From Altericroceibacterium xinjiangense (GTDB lineage Bacteria > Pseudomonadota > Alphaproteobacteria > Sphingomonadales > Sphingomonadaceae): 64,000 nucleotides of DNA. The notes under the pieces are model-generated. The model was not told where the DNA came from and did not search any database. It saw only the letters and a program-made list of their open reading frames with translations. This document shows positions 9,070-17,974 of this stretch, piece after piece. Every line of letters starts with the position of its first letter. The stretch's first letter is position 1. The stretch is taken from positions 25,716-89,715 of the forward strand of contig NZ_RSEK01000010.1 in the NCBI RefSeq assembly GCF_003958635.1, in the 5' to 3' direction. Both the position numbers and the translations under genes were made by a program.

Positions 9070-10077
9070 ATGAGCATGACGAGAAACGATCCGGCTCCGG
9101 CTGAATGGGATACCGACCATCTTCGGCTGGCGGTCGAAGCCGCACGCATCGCGCTCTGGTCCTGGAACGTCGACACGAACCGGTTCACGATGGATGAACT
9201 GGGCTTCGACTTGTGGGGTCTGCCCTGGAGCGAGGCGGTCCGGTTCGAAGAACTCTCGGCGCGCATTCACCCCACCGACCGGGACCGGGTCCAGGAGGCA
9301 TTTACGGCCACGCGCTCGGTCGAAGGCCCTTACGAAATCGACTTCAGGATTTGTTTCGGAGACGAAGTTCGCTGGGTTTCGGCCCGCGGGCGCGGAGCCG
9401 ATGCGGGCATTGTGGACCGAGTCATGTTCGGCATCTTTCTGGACGTGACCGGTCGCAAGCAGGCCGAGGAAGGCAACGAACTGCTTGCCGGCGAAATGAG
9501 CCACCGGGTCAAGAACCTGCTGACGATGGCAAGCAGCCTCACCACGTTGACCTCACGCTCCTCCAGCAGCCTTGCGGAAATGACGGAAGGGTTGACCAAA
9601 CGCTTGTCCGCACTCGGGCGGGCGCACGATCTCGTCCGGCCTTTGCCGCAGCGCCAAGGGAATGCCGCGTCGTTTGGCGATCTCCTCGATGTGTTGTTGG
9701 CACCCTATGACAATCGTGACGCATCCAGCGCTCGCGTCCGGATTTCCGTACCTCCGATGAGCGTAGGCGTGCGCAGCGCCACTGCACTGGCAATGGTTGT
9801 TCATGAATTGGCGACGAACTCGGTGAAGTACGGGGCCTTGTCGGCTGAAACCGGGTTGCTGGACGTGTCGGCCATGCAGGATGAGGATACGGTCACACTG
9901 GTCTGGGCGGAAGCCGGGGGGCCGGAGATCGCCGAAGAACCCGAGATGCGCGGCTTTGGCACCCGGATGATGCAACGCAGCCAGGCTGGCCAGCTCGGTG
10001 GATCAATCGCGTACGACTGGCGAACGAGCGGACTGGTGGCCAAGCTTGCTCTTCAGAGAGCCTTGCTGGCTGAGTAA
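9070..10077 (+). CDS. PAS-HWE sensor histidine kinase
   Basis: A 335-residue soluble kinase with one N-terminal PAS domain (about residues 15-130) and an HWE-type core. The phospho-acceptor is H145 in GEMSHRVKNLLTM; the N-box is VVHELATNSVKYGAL; the G1-box contains LVWAEAGGP, matching WxE. Start choice: ATG 9070 (MSMTRND) lies 3' of an AAGGGGG-like ribosome site and just before the PAS sequence; a longer frame from 8959 runs through the hairpin and is unlikely. The lack of membrane segments implies an intracellular signal. It has no dedicated response regulator next to it and may act on the one encoded at 5478 or on a general-stress regulator elsewhere. Confidence 0.9.
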   Translation: MSMTRNDPAPAEWDTDHLRLAVEAARIALWSWNVDTNRFTMDELGFDLWGLPWSEAVRFEELSARIHPTDRDRVQEAFTATRSVEGPYEIDFRICFGDEVRWVSARGRGADAGIVDRVMFGIFLDVTGRKQAEEGNELLAGEMSHRVKNLLTMASSLTTLTSRSSSSLAEMTEGLTKRLSALGRAHDLVRPLPQRQGNAASFGDLLDVLLAPYDNRDASSARVRISVPPMSVGVRSATALAMVVHELATNSVKYGALSAETGLLDVSAMQDEDTVTLVWAEAGGPEIAEEPEMRGFGTRMMQRSQAGQLGGSIAYDWRTSGLVAKLALQRALLAE

Positions 10078-10160
10078 GGCGGCTAGCGGGGCTCAGGTGC
10101 GGCAATGGACCTCAGCGCGGTCGACAGACGGTGGCAGGTTCTGCTGTGATCGGCCTCATG

Positions 10161-10184
10161 TCCCGGGCACAGCATGGCCCGGGA
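10161..10184. terminator. Bidirectional hairpin between convergent genes
   Basis: A perfect eight-base stem TCCCGGGC / GCCCGGGA with an eight-base loop lies between the convergent HWE kinase and HupE-like genes. It lacks a clear T-run but is well placed to end both transcripts. Confidence 0.45.
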
Positions 10185-10258
10185 AGACTTGAGCCTCGGC
10201 ACCGGCTTGGGGGATCGGCGGAGATAGGCACGAGGCAGTGCCCCAGGTTCAGGAATCC

Positions 10259-11245
10259 CTAAACCAGCATTCGTTCGAACATCCAGAAGCTGGCGAGCGT
10301 GCCCACCGCGTATCCAGCCAGTTTTGCAGCGGAAAAAGGTGCCGCGATGCGTTCCCCCGCGAAGCGCAGCAGCGCCAGCAGGCCGAGCATCGCGGCGGCG
10401 AATATCACCTGCCCGATCTCGATCCCGATGTTGAAAGCAAGCAGGGCAGCGACGAAGCCGTGTTCGGGCAGCCCGATCTCACGCAGCACGGCAGCAAAGC
10501 CGAAGCCGTGCAGCAGGCCAAAGGCGCTCGCGACGAGAATGGGCTTGCGCCAGGTCAGCGTGTCGCGCGGCCCTTTCACCACTTCGACCGCAAGAAACAC
10601 AATGCTGAGCGCGATGACCGCCTCCACCGCCGAAATTGGCAGCCGCACCAGATCGAGCGTCGACACGACCAGCGTCGTCGAATGCGCGATCGTGAAGCCG
10701 GTGATGGTCGAGAGCACCCGGCGCGGCGTGCGCGCGATGAAGATCAGTCCGGCGACGAACAGCAGGTGGTCCACCCCGATCCAGATATGCTCGACGCCGA
10801 GCACGAGGAAATCGAGGAAGCTTCCGCGTTCGTCTCCCGGTCGGGCCAGGCTGAAGCGCGTTTCGTGCGGCTGCAGCAGGACGGTCTGCGGGTCTGCATC
10901 CGCGCCCGGATGGTAACGGATGATGGACGCAAGATTGGGGTTGGCGAAGGGATACGCGATGGTCACCGGCTTGCCAGCGATCCCGCCGTCGCAGCGCCAC
11001 ACCTCCTCCCGCCAGTGGCCCAGCGGATCGGACCATGTGCGTTGCCGCCCGCTGACTGCGCAGTCTTTGGCGGAAAGCGCTGGCAGGTGGCGCGCCTCGA
11101 TGTTGGCGGGAATTTTCCAGGTAGCGCGGTAAGCGTCGCCCCCTTCGGCCTCGATTGACGCGCTCAGGGGACGGTTGTCGTCCGCCCGTGCTACCGTCGG
11201 CCACAGAGCGAACGCGGCAATCAGCAGCAGGAAAAGCCGCATCAC
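10259..11245 (-). CDS. HupE/UreJ-family membrane protein
   Basis: A 328-residue protein with a signal peptide (about residues 1-21), an exported N-terminal domain of roughly 120 residues and six or so membrane segments from residue 150. The first membrane segment contains HIWIGVDH, the HX5DH signature of HupE/UreJ nickel or cobalt permeases, and later GFTIAHSTT and GLLHGFGFA histidines also fit. Family members import divalent metal ions, but this longer type with an N-terminal exported domain is not well characterised. Its start overlaps the stop of the isomerase gene by four bases, and it is last in an operon with two DUF3604 proteins. Metal supply to those PHP-like enzymes is my inference. 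Confidence 0.85.
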   Translation of the reverse strand: MMRLFLLLIAAFALWPTVARADDNRPLSASIEAEGGDAYRATWKIPANIEARHLPALSAKDCAVSGRQRTWSDPLGHWREEVWRCDGGIAGKPVTIAYPFANPNLASIIRYHPGADADPQTVLLQPHETRFSLARPGDERGSFLDFLVLGVEHIWIGVDHLLFVAGLIFIARTPRRVLSTITGFTIAHSTTLVVSTLDLVRLPISAVEAVIALSIVFLAVEVVKGPRDTLTWRKPILVASAFGLLHGFGFAAVLREIGLPEHGFVAALLAFNIGIEIGQVIFAAAMLGLLALLRFAGERIAAPFSAAKLAGYAVGTLASFWMFERMLV

Positions 11246-12105
11246 CGCAGTATCCCGTCCTCTACGTCGATTTCGTAGCGCGCCAGCATCGTGTCGAGCG
11301 CCCGGTCTGCCGCCTGCTGGCGCTTTTCGGCCAGAGCATCTTCACGGACCCGGTCGGCGACGTCGGCGAAAGCGGGGCTGCGGGGCGCGTCGACCGACAC
11401 AGGCAGGACCACGTGCCAGCCATATTCGGAACGCACTGGCCCCTGCCAGCTCCCCGTTTCGAGCGCGAACGCGGCGCGCGCGAAGTCCTCGCCGAAATGG
11501 CTAGCGACGATCGGCTGCGAGGCATCGGAATAGTTGAGCTGGTACAGGAAGCGTTCGCCATACTGGCCCGCCTGCTCGAACGGCACAGCCCTGCCGCGCA
11601 GCGTCTTGAGCGTCTCCGCCGCCTTCTCCTGCGCCCCTTCGCCCTGAAAGAAGACGTGGGTGAAGGTCATCGAAGGATCGAACCGATACTGGTTTCCATT
11701 TTGCGCAAAGTACTCGCGCACTTCCTCCTCGCTCACCGACATGTCCGCGGCGGCTTCCTCCATCAGCAGGAGGCGCATCTGCTGGACGACGCGCTGGCGC
11801 ACCAGCGGATCGGCCGAAGCGAGATCGAGCGCCTGCCCTTCCCGGTAAAGCGCTTTCTGCAGCGCCGCGTCGCGCACCAGTTGCTGCCGCTCCTCGGCCG
11901 ACATGCGATCGAGCAGACCGGCGAAGGTCTCCTCGTCATAGACTTGCGCGCGGCCCTGCATGAAGACGAGCAGGTCCTCCCGGTCGATGCCGATGTGGCG
12001 GCCGGTTTCATCTTCCCCTCCCCACGCCGCCGCAAGCAGAAACAGTGCCCCGCCGGCGAGGAGGAAGTGGGCCAGCGGCTCCTTCAAAAAGGCGCGAACC
12101 GTCAT
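11242..12105 (-). CDS. Membrane-anchored parvulin-type peptidyl-prolyl isomerase
   Basis: A 287-residue protein with one N-terminal membrane anchor (about residues 10-28) and a periplasmic region ending in a PpiC/rotamase-like domain (about 125-235, FTHVFFQGEG to GPVRSEYGWHVVLPVSV). Such SurA/PrsA-like proteins help exported proteins fold. The gene overlaps its neighbours on both sides by four bases: the upstream DUF3604 gene and the downstream HupE-like gene. That tight packing suggests it serves those exported products rather than general outer-membrane biogenesis. Active-site residues cannot be confirmed without alignment. Confidence 0.85.
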   Translation of the reverse strand: MTVRAFLKEPLAHFLLAGGALFLLAAAWGGEDETGRHIGIDREDLLVFMQGRAQVYDEETFAGLLDRMSAEERQQLVRDAALQKALYREGQALDLASADPLVRQRVVQQMRLLLMEEAAADMSVSEEEVREYFAQNGNQYRFDPSMTFTHVFFQGEGAQEKAAETLKTLRGRAVPFEQAGQYGERFLYQLNYSDASQPIVASHFGEDFARAAFALETGSWQGPVRSEYGWHVVLPVSVDAPRSPAFADVADRVREDALAEKRQQAADRALDTMLARYEIDVEDGILR

Positions 12106-14027
12106 GGGCGGTACCAGACCGGCGAGGTCCAGGCGCGTTCCTGGATCGTCGGCGGCAAGTCGATCGTCCGCGGGTCGATCCGCAGCGCCACGGCGTCGAA
12201 GACATGCTGCCGCGGCGTGGGGATCTGCAGCACGCGCACGTAGTAGAACGCGAGCTGGGCAGGATCGAACTCAGGGTCGGTCCACAGGGTGCTGAGTTCG
12301 GGCGCGCCGATCGTGTTGGTGTAGCCTGCCTTGTCGATATCGACGGTGTTGCCCACCGGCGGCAGGGAGCCATCGGCGCGGAGTGCTCGCTTGCCGGACC
12401 AGGCCACGTTGAAGATCTTCTCGTGCATCTTGCCCTGGGCGTCGACCCAGCCCTTCACGACCTGGACGCGATCGAGATGCGCGGCGTCGGGGTCCTTTAC
12501 CGCGCGGATGGCAAGCTGCGGCGGGGCGCCGGCCGCACCGCGCAGCAGCGTCCCGCCCATCGGAACGCCCTTGCGATAGCCGCTCGCGGCAAAGTCCTTC
12601 GCCGCTACGTCGCTTCTGGAAAACCCGTGCCCGGCGAACAGGCGCACCTTCATGCGCGGGCCGCTGGTGCCGTAGACCTCCCGCCGGCGGAAAGCATCGA
12701 AGATCGCCTGCCGGTCGTTCCGGTCGGACCACACAGCCGCGAGGCCGGAGGCAGACATCTCCGTTGCCGCAAATGGCACAACGGCCTGCTTTGGCCCGAT
12801 CCTTTCACGGGGCAGGTAGTCCTCCCCCACTTTGCCGAAGAAGTCGTTCTCACGCACCGAGGCAAGGCCGGTGTGGCTGTCGGTGGAGCCGATGATCCCG
12901 TATTTGAACGGGTTGACGCCGATGCGCCGCTCCTCGGCAAGTCCCCTCAGCAGCCCGCTGCGTACATAGGAACCGGGCGAAGCCGCCGTGACTTTCCCAT
13001 CGAGCAGCGTGTCGCGCAGTTCGAAGTCAGCGAACTCATCACGCGGGGACAGCGCCGGATGGGTTTCCGATGTGCCCTTGTACTGCGTGATCTCGACCGC
13101 GGGCTCCCACTTCTGGCGTGCCCTCGCGTAGTCGGCATCGAATGGATTGCCGTCCATGTCCGTCAGTTCGAACATGCGCCCGCCGGACATGTTCGAGTTA
13201 TGCGGCAGGGCGACGAAATCGGCCCCGGTCATGGCTTTCGTCCGTTCGAAATAGGCCCAGAGATCCTCCGGCTTTTCGCTCATGTAGCTGGCAAACGGGA
13301 TGAACTTGCGGGCCGTCTTTCCGTCCGAGTTGGTGAACACGACCCGGTGCAGGTTCCGCGCACTGGGAGCCGAGGTCCATTCCCACCCGATCAGAGCCGT
13401 GAATCTGCCCGGCCGGTTGTGCCGCTCGGCCGCAGCGACTTGCCCTTCCCAGCTGGCAGCCAGAAACTCGGTGGTGTAAATCTGCTCGCGGTATTGCCGC
13501 CATTCTTCTTCACTCAAGCCCGCGCCGAACATCTGTGCTCGTGTGAGAGCCTCTCCACCTTGTTCGGTAAGGATAGCCAGCAGGCGCTTGGTGATCGGCA
13601 GCTTCATCATCGCTGCATCGCGCGCGGTCAGCCGCGTGGATGCGGCAAGGCCGAGGGCGTGGTCCGCCATGACTATGAAATCGAGCGGCCGGTCGATCTG
13701 CACGCGGTGCCCGGTCTTGGGAAAGATTACCGGGAGACCCCGCGCAAAACGGTATGCGGTGTCGATATCGGCGGCGGCAAGGCCGCTGCCGAACGCGTCC
13801 ACCGAGTTGATCGAGTGCACGTGGGTGTCGCCCCACAGCAGCATCCGATCCCCGTCCTTCAGCGCTGGCGCCGGGGCAGTCTCGGCAACGAAGGAGTCCT
13901 GCACCGCCCTCCCCTCATCGACCGAGCCGCTACAGGCAGACAGTGCCGCGAGCGCGCAGAACGGCGCCGAGAGACGCTTCAGGGGGTGTAGTATACCGGA
14001 GAGGTCCAGGCGCGTTCCTGCAGCCAT
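12102..14027 (-). CDS. DUF3604 lipoprotein (copy 2 of tandem pair)
   Basis: A 641-residue predicted lipoprotein (lipobox LSAC, C32) carrying DUF3604. Candidate metal ligands resemble a PHP/amidohydrolase site: D67-x-H69-x-H71 (GDTHVHS), the DH of MADHALGL, the H of ALPHNSNMSGG and DxH in GSTDSHTG. It is therefore probably a metal-dependent hydrolase at the periplasmic face, with unknown substrate. Its frame starts 49 bases inside the upstream paralogue; the first ATG is 14027, and if that start is wrong the only closer option is a rare CTG at the upstream stop. It overlaps the isomerase gene by four bases. It is clearly a diverged tandem duplicate of the upstream gene. Confidence 0.85.
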   Translation of the reverse strand: MAAGTRLDLSGILHPLKRLSAPFCALAALSACSGSVDEGRAVQDSFVAETAPAPALKDGDRMLLWGDTHVHSINSVDAFGSGLAAADIDTAYRFARGLPVIFPKTGHRVQIDRPLDFIVMADHALGLAASTRLTARDAAMMKLPITKRLLAILTEQGGEALTRAQMFGAGLSEEEWRQYREQIYTTEFLAASWEGQVAAAERHNRPGRFTALIGWEWTSAPSARNLHRVVFTNSDGKTARKFIPFASYMSEKPEDLWAYFERTKAMTGADFVALPHNSNMSGGRMFELTDMDGNPFDADYARARQKWEPAVEITQYKGTSETHPALSPRDEFADFELRDTLLDGKVTAASPGSYVRSGLLRGLAEERRIGVNPFKYGIIGSTDSHTGLASVRENDFFGKVGEDYLPRERIGPKQAVVPFAATEMSASGLAAVWSDRNDRQAIFDAFRRREVYGTSGPRMKVRLFAGHGFSRSDVAAKDFAASGYRKGVPMGGTLLRGAAGAPPQLAIRAVKDPDAAHLDRVQVVKGWVDAQGKMHEKIFNVAWSGKRALRADGSLPPVGNTVDIDKAGYTNTIGAPELSTLWTDPEFDPAQLAFYYVRVLQIPTPRQHVFDAVALRIDPRTIDLPPTIQERAWTSPVWYRP

Positions 14028-15880
14028 GGCTTGGTTCCTTCAGATAGCGGGATGCCAGAGGCTACCGACAGGTATGTCGCCCAGCGAGGTGTGGGGATTT
14101 CGATGACGCGGGCGTAATACAGCGCCCTTTGCGCAGGGTCGAAATCGGGATCCGTCCAGCTGCCGACGAGCTCGGGGGTGCCGATCGTGTTGGTGTAAGT
14201 GGCGCGCGCCGCATTGACGGTATTGCCGACCGGCTCAACCCGGCCACTGGCAAGCCTGCGCCTGCCCGGCGACCAGACGACATCGTAGATCTTTTCGTAG
14301 GAGTTGCCGTCTTCGCGCCAGAGCTTGACGATCTGGATGCGGTCGAGATTGCCGGATTCCGGATCCTTCGCGGCCTGCATCACCAGCGTTGGCCCCTTGG
14401 TGCCGGCGGGTGCCCTGGAGAGATTGCCGCCCATCGGCACGCCCCAGCGGTAGGCACGGGATGCCCAGTCCGCGCCGTTGGTTAGCCCTTCCGCTCCGCC
14501 CCAGCCGGCAAACAGCCGCACCCGCATCCGCGGCCCCGACGTGGCAAAGGTCTCGCGGCGGCGGAAGGCGGCAAAGATCGCCTCGCGCGTGTTTTCTTCG
14601 GCCCAGACGCCTGTCAGGCCGGCGGCCGACAGGTTGGCAAGCGGACTTCCGATGATCGGCGACACGTCGCTCAGGATCGCGGCGGAGTTAACCTGCGCAT
14701 CCGTGAGGCCGAGGCCGCCCGGGAAATTGTCTTCCTCCGTCGTGGAAATGCCCGAATGGAAGTCTGTCCCGCCCACGAAGCCCTGCTCGAACGGGTTGAT
14801 GCCCAGCGTTTCCGCGATTTGCATCCCGCGCTGCATGCCGCTTCGCACATAGCTGCCCGTCAGGTCGCCACTCGATTTCACCAGCTCGAAATCGGCGAAT
14901 TCATCGTCAGGGGAGAGTTCGGGCCGCGTCTCGCTGGTCCCCTTGTTCTGCGTAATCTCGACCAGCGGTTCGTTTCGCCTGCGACGCGCGGCGTACTCGG
15001 CGTCCATCGGTTCCCCGTCGAACTGGTCGAAGGTAAACGCGAGCCCGGACGAGAGATTCGTATTGTGCGGGATCATCAGCGAGTCGATCCCGCGCTCCCG
15101 GTGGTTTTCGGCATAGGCCCACAAGGTTTCGGGATCGAGGCTGTCCATCGCGGAGAACGGCATCGCGGGATAGTCAGGGCCGCGGAAGATCACGTTGCGA
15201 TGCAGATGGGCTCCGTTGGCGCGGAAGGTCGGGGAATATTCGAAAGCCACGAACGTCGTGAACTCACCCGGATCGTTGTGCCGCTGTGCCGCTGCAATCG
15301 TCTGCACCCAGGTATCCTGGCTGAGCGCCGGATCGTTGAGGCCCGCCCGGGATTCGCCGAACAGCCCACCCGCGGCGTATTCGAACCATTCGTACAGGGT
15401 CGCCCCGCCGTTGTGGGAAAACAGGCGTTGCCATTCGGTCTGGTCGCCCGGCAAGGTGATCTCGCCCTGCATCGCCCTCCGGACATTGCCAAGGTACTCA
15501 GCGTGGTCGGTGACGGCGAGGAAATCGAGCGGGGTGCGGCGCCGGTGCGTCCTTCCGAGATAGCTGACCGGTTCCCCCTTCGCGAAGCGATAGGCATCGT
15601 CGGGCGTAGTCTCGGTCTTCGCGGCGGCAGCATCGAGGGAGAAGCTGGTGTGCAGATGGAGATCGCCGAAGAACGCCTGCCGCTCACCGGGGGCAGCGAT
15701 CCGGGTCACGGCTTCGTCTTCCAGCGCGACGGGGCCAGGCCGTCCGTCGGTTTCGCCGGAGCAGGACGCCAGCGCCAGAGATCCCAGGACGCAGAGAGCC
15801 GTGCCATGGCGGAAACCTGTGACCCGGCGCTTCGTGTCGCGCCCTCTCGAGCCGCTGCAATCGTGACCGAACATTTCCAC
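13979..15880 (-). CDS. DUF3604 lipoprotein (copy 1 of tandem pair)
   Basis: A 633-residue predicted lipoprotein (LASC, C40) and the first gene of the DUF3604 / isomerase / HupE operon. The same ligand set is present: D73-x-H75-x-H77 (GDLHLHTS), DH in VTDHAEYLG, H in MIPHNTNLSSG and DxH in GGTDFHSG. The C-terminus (LQERAWTSPVYYTP) is nearly the same as that of the downstream copy, confirming duplication. The N-terminus before the signal peptide is long (about 20 charged residues), so the start could be a later codon. It is divergent from a LysR gene 137 bases away, which is the usual layout for a LysR-controlled operon. Confidence 0.87.
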   Translation of the reverse strand: MEMFGHDCSGSRGRDTKRRVTGFRHGTALCVLGSLALASCSGETDGRPGPVALEDEAVTRIAAPGERQAFFGDLHLHTSFSLDAAAAKTETTPDDAYRFAKGEPVSYLGRTHRRRTPLDFLAVTDHAEYLGNVRRAMQGEITLPGDQTEWQRLFSHNGGATLYEWFEYAAGGLFGESRAGLNDPALSQDTWVQTIAAAQRHNDPGEFTTFVAFEYSPTFRANGAHLHRNVIFRGPDYPAMPFSAMDSLDPETLWAYAENHRERGIDSLMIPHNTNLSSGLAFTFDQFDGEPMDAEYAARRRRNEPLVEITQNKGTSETRPELSPDDEFADFELVKSSGDLTGSYVRSGMQRGMQIAETLGINPFEQGFVGGTDFHSGISTTEEDNFPGGLGLTDAQVNSAAILSDVSPIIGSPLANLSAAGLTGVWAEENTREAIFAAFRRRETFATSGPRMRVRLFAGWGGAEGLTNGADWASRAYRWGVPMGGNLSRAPAGTKGPTLVMQAAKDPESGNLDRIQIVKLWREDGNSYEKIYDVVWSPGRRRLASGRVEPVGNTVNAARATYTNTIGTPELVGSWTDPDFDPAQRALYYARVIEIPTPRWATYLSVASGIPLSEGTKPWLQERAWTSPVYYTP

Positions 15881-16017
15881 TCCCGCCGCAGCGTTCGCTG
15901 CTCAATCCGAATTGCCCGGTTCGGGCTTATCCATACTTTTCGACTGCACCGGGAACAGAGCGCAAGCAATCGCACAGGTGGCTATCGCAGTGATGCCTTT
16001 TCGGGTATCACTTGTGC

Positions 16018-16884
16018 ATGGCCACCGCACGTCAGCTGGAAATTTTCGTTACCGTGGTGAAGGCTGGCAGCATGCGCCGCGCAGCGGATGCACTCGGGAT
16101 CAGCCAGCCTTCGATCAGCCGGCAGCTTCGAGCACTCGAGAAGACGGTGGGCGGCGAACTGTTCAGCCGCAAGCGCGGTGAGAAGGCGCGTCTTTCGACC
16201 CTCGGCACCACTCTTCTGCACGATGCTCGAGAGACACTGCAGCACCACGATAGGTTCACGCGCAAGAACGGGCATGATGCCACCGAGCACCCGGTCGTGT
16301 TCGTGCGGTCGTTTCTGCTCGGGCAGATAAAGAGGCAGTTGCCGATGCTCCACGAGCGCGGCCTGCCCCGGGATGTGCGCTTCACCGTGGTCGACGACAG
16401 CCAGGACATGGCCGCACTGGTGGAGGCAGAAAACGGGAGCCTCGGTGTACTCAGAACAGATTTCCTCCCGACCAACGATCGGATCGTCGGCACACTGATC
16501 CGTTCAGAGACGGGCTCGCTTTACGCCGCACCAGGCCTGGCGGAACTCATCAACGGAGAAGCGGACATCGAAAAGCTGGGTATTCTGGTGCCAGCTCAGC
16601 AGCCCGGCCTCGAAGCTTACACCTCTCGTCTGCTTGCCCGGGCCGGGATAGGTCCGGAAGCGATCAGGCCCGGCTCTCAGTTCATTGAACTTCTGCTTGA
16701 AGACGTCCTGCAAGGTAAAGGAGCAGCGGTCTTTTTCGACGAGACCGTTGATGATCTGGTTGCGCAAGGCAGGCTTGTACGCCTCCTCGACGTCAGTGAA
16801 CCTCACTACCTGGTTCTTCTGGCAAACAAGTCCGTCGATCAGAGAACGCTGACCTGCGTCGGCCACGCTTTCAGCAAGATCTAG
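16018..16884 (+). CDS. LysR-family transcriptional regulator
   Basis: A 288-residue regulator with an N-terminal winged helix-turn-helix (about residues 1-60, RRAADALGISQPSISRQLRALE) and a C-terminal periplasmic-binding-protein-like effector domain. I start at ATG 16018 (MATARQLEIF) rather than at the TTG two codons earlier. It is divergent from the DUF3604 operon with a 137-base shared promoter region, so it is the likely regulator of that operon, responding to a small-molecule effector. I did not find an unambiguous T-N11-A palindrome. Confidence 0.9.
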   Translation: MATARQLEIFVTVVKAGSMRRAADALGISQPSISRQLRALEKTVGGELFSRKRGEKARLSTLGTTLLHDARETLQHHDRFTRKNGHDATEHPVVFVRSFLLGQIKRQLPMLHERGLPRDVRFTVVDDSQDMAALVEAENGSLGVLRTDFLPTNDRIVGTLIRSETGSLYAAPGLAELINGEADIEKLGILVPAQQPGLEAYTSRLLARAGIGPEAIRPGSQFIELLLEDVLQGKGAAVFFDETVDDLVAQGRLVRLLDVSEPHYLVLLANKSVDQRTLTCVGHAFSKI

Positions 16885-17420
16885 CCGACGTTTCTCGGAC
16901 CTCTAGAAGAGTATGCCCATCGCCGGTGCGGGCGGCGGGGACGACCCGCCGACCGTGGCTGCTCACCGCATCGCCGACAAGGGCCGGGTCTGGCGAAAGC
17001 CCATGCCCTTCGATCAATCCGAAGCCTCCACCCCGCCGCTGACGCAGCGGGTGGAGCGGTCCGTCCCCTTTCCGCAACCGTTGCAATCAGAAGCGGAAGT
17101 GCCCGGAAATCGCCCAGCGCCGGTTGCAATCGTACGCCAGGTTCTGACCGAGCGCGTAGCCCTCCGATTCAGACCCGGGGGCCAGCGAATATGGCAGCGC
17201 TGCTAATTTTACTTGGGAGTGCATGGCACCGGCCCGGCGCGCGGCACGGCGGACATTTCCCGCATGCGGGGATAGCGCCGTCGGGAAGGCGAACCGGTCC
17301 GGAGTGTTCCCGCCGCTCAGCCCGCCCACCGTGAAACTCAGGGAACAACCTGAGGATGCTGTCGCGCACCGCCCGGTGCCGGTGAACGGCCGAGACGGGC
17401 GCGAAGCTGACTTGCGGCGA
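16885..17420. other. Convergent intergenic region with a possible barrel fragment
   Basis: About 536 bases between the LysR and hemerythrin genes, which converge. Apart from a possible outer-membrane protein fragment at 17087-17224 I see no gene. Confidence 0.35.
17087..17224 (-). pseudogene. Possible 3' remnant of an outer-membrane beta-barrel gene
   Basis: Forty-five codons ending in DCNRRWAISGHFRF then stop. A terminal Phe after alternating hydrophobic residues is typical of the last strand of a beta-barrel protein. There is no ribosome-binding site before the in-frame ATG and no barrel sequence upstream, so if real it is a decayed 3' fragment. It could be chance. Confidence 0.2.
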
Positions 17421-17921
17421 TCACATTGTGGTCGTCTTCGCCGGCCCAAGGTCGCCTTGCTCGGCCTGTTGCTTCAGTTCCTGCTTCCTTGCCAGAAGCT
17501 TTGAGCCAAGGTCGTCCAGGTCCAACCCGGCTTTCCGGGCCTGGCTGAAGATGTTGCCCTGCTGACGCTCTTCTTCCTTCACGTGATGCTCGATCTGCTC
17601 CTGCAGTACCGTCACCTTCGAGTCGTAAAAGGCCTCGTCCGGGCTGGCGTTTTCCAGCTCGTTGATCAGCACCTTGGCGCTGTCATGCTCAACCAGTGCT
17701 TCGTCGAGATCCTCATCTTCGACGTCGCCGCGGCACGCAGGATAGAAAATCTCTTCTTCGATCACTGTGTGGATCTTCAGCTCCGTGCATATCTGACGCA
17801 CGAGGTCTTTCTTTTTTTCAAGGCCGCTCGCCTTTTCGTACTTCTCGAACAAGTCTTCCACCGTCCGATGATCGTTGGCCAGCAACTGGGTGGCGTTCAT
17901 TTCTTCTGCGTTCTTGGTCAT
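17421..17921 (-). CDS. Hemerythrin HHE domain-containing protein
   Basis: A 166-residue cytosolic four-helix protein. Candidate di-iron ligands are the histidine of LANDHRTVEDLF, H and E in HTVIEEEIFYPA, H in VEHDSAKVLI, and H-H/E in IEHHVKEEE, in the expected order. Hemerythrin-like proteins bind oxygen, nitric oxide or iron, and are often induced by stress. The gene has an AAGGA ribosome site seven bases before ATG 17921 and a candidate EcfG-type promoter about 28 bases upstream, which would place it in the alphaproteobacterial general stress response. The C-terminal tail is Gln/Lys-rich and probably extended. Confidence 0.9.
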   Translation of the reverse strand: MTKNAEEMNATQLLANDHRTVEDLFEKYEKASGLEKKKDLVRQICTELKIHTVIEEEIFYPACRGDVEDEDLDEALVEHDSAKVLINELENASPDEAFYDSKVTVLQEQIEHHVKEEERQQGNIFSQARKAGLDLDDLGSKLLARKQELKQQAEQGDLGPAKTTTM

Positions 17922-17948
17922 CTCGGAATCCTTACCGTTTGACGATCA

Positions 17949-17974
17949 AACCGCCCGTTGCTTGAAAGAGTTCC
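17949..17974 (-). promoter_or_regulatory. Candidate EcfG (general stress sigma) promoter of hemerythrin gene
   Basis: On the minus strand GGAAC (17974-17970) and GGTT (17952-17949) are separated by 17 bases. The known EcfG consensus is GGAAC-N16/17-CGTT. The -10 lies about 28 bases before the hemerythrin start. One base of the -10 differs from consensus. Confidence 0.45.

Noticed and set aside
10238..11158. A 306-codon plus-strand frame opposite the HupE-like gene
   Set aside because: The composition (Gln/His/Arg/Glu-rich) is typical of antisense to membrane helices, and no ribosome site is present.
12045..13991. A 648-codon open frame on the plus strand opposite the DUF3604 gene
   Set aside because: It mirrors a well-supported lipoprotein with clear motifs; the antisense translation is Arg/Gly/His-rich with no recognisable domain, the usual shadow in GC-rich DNA.
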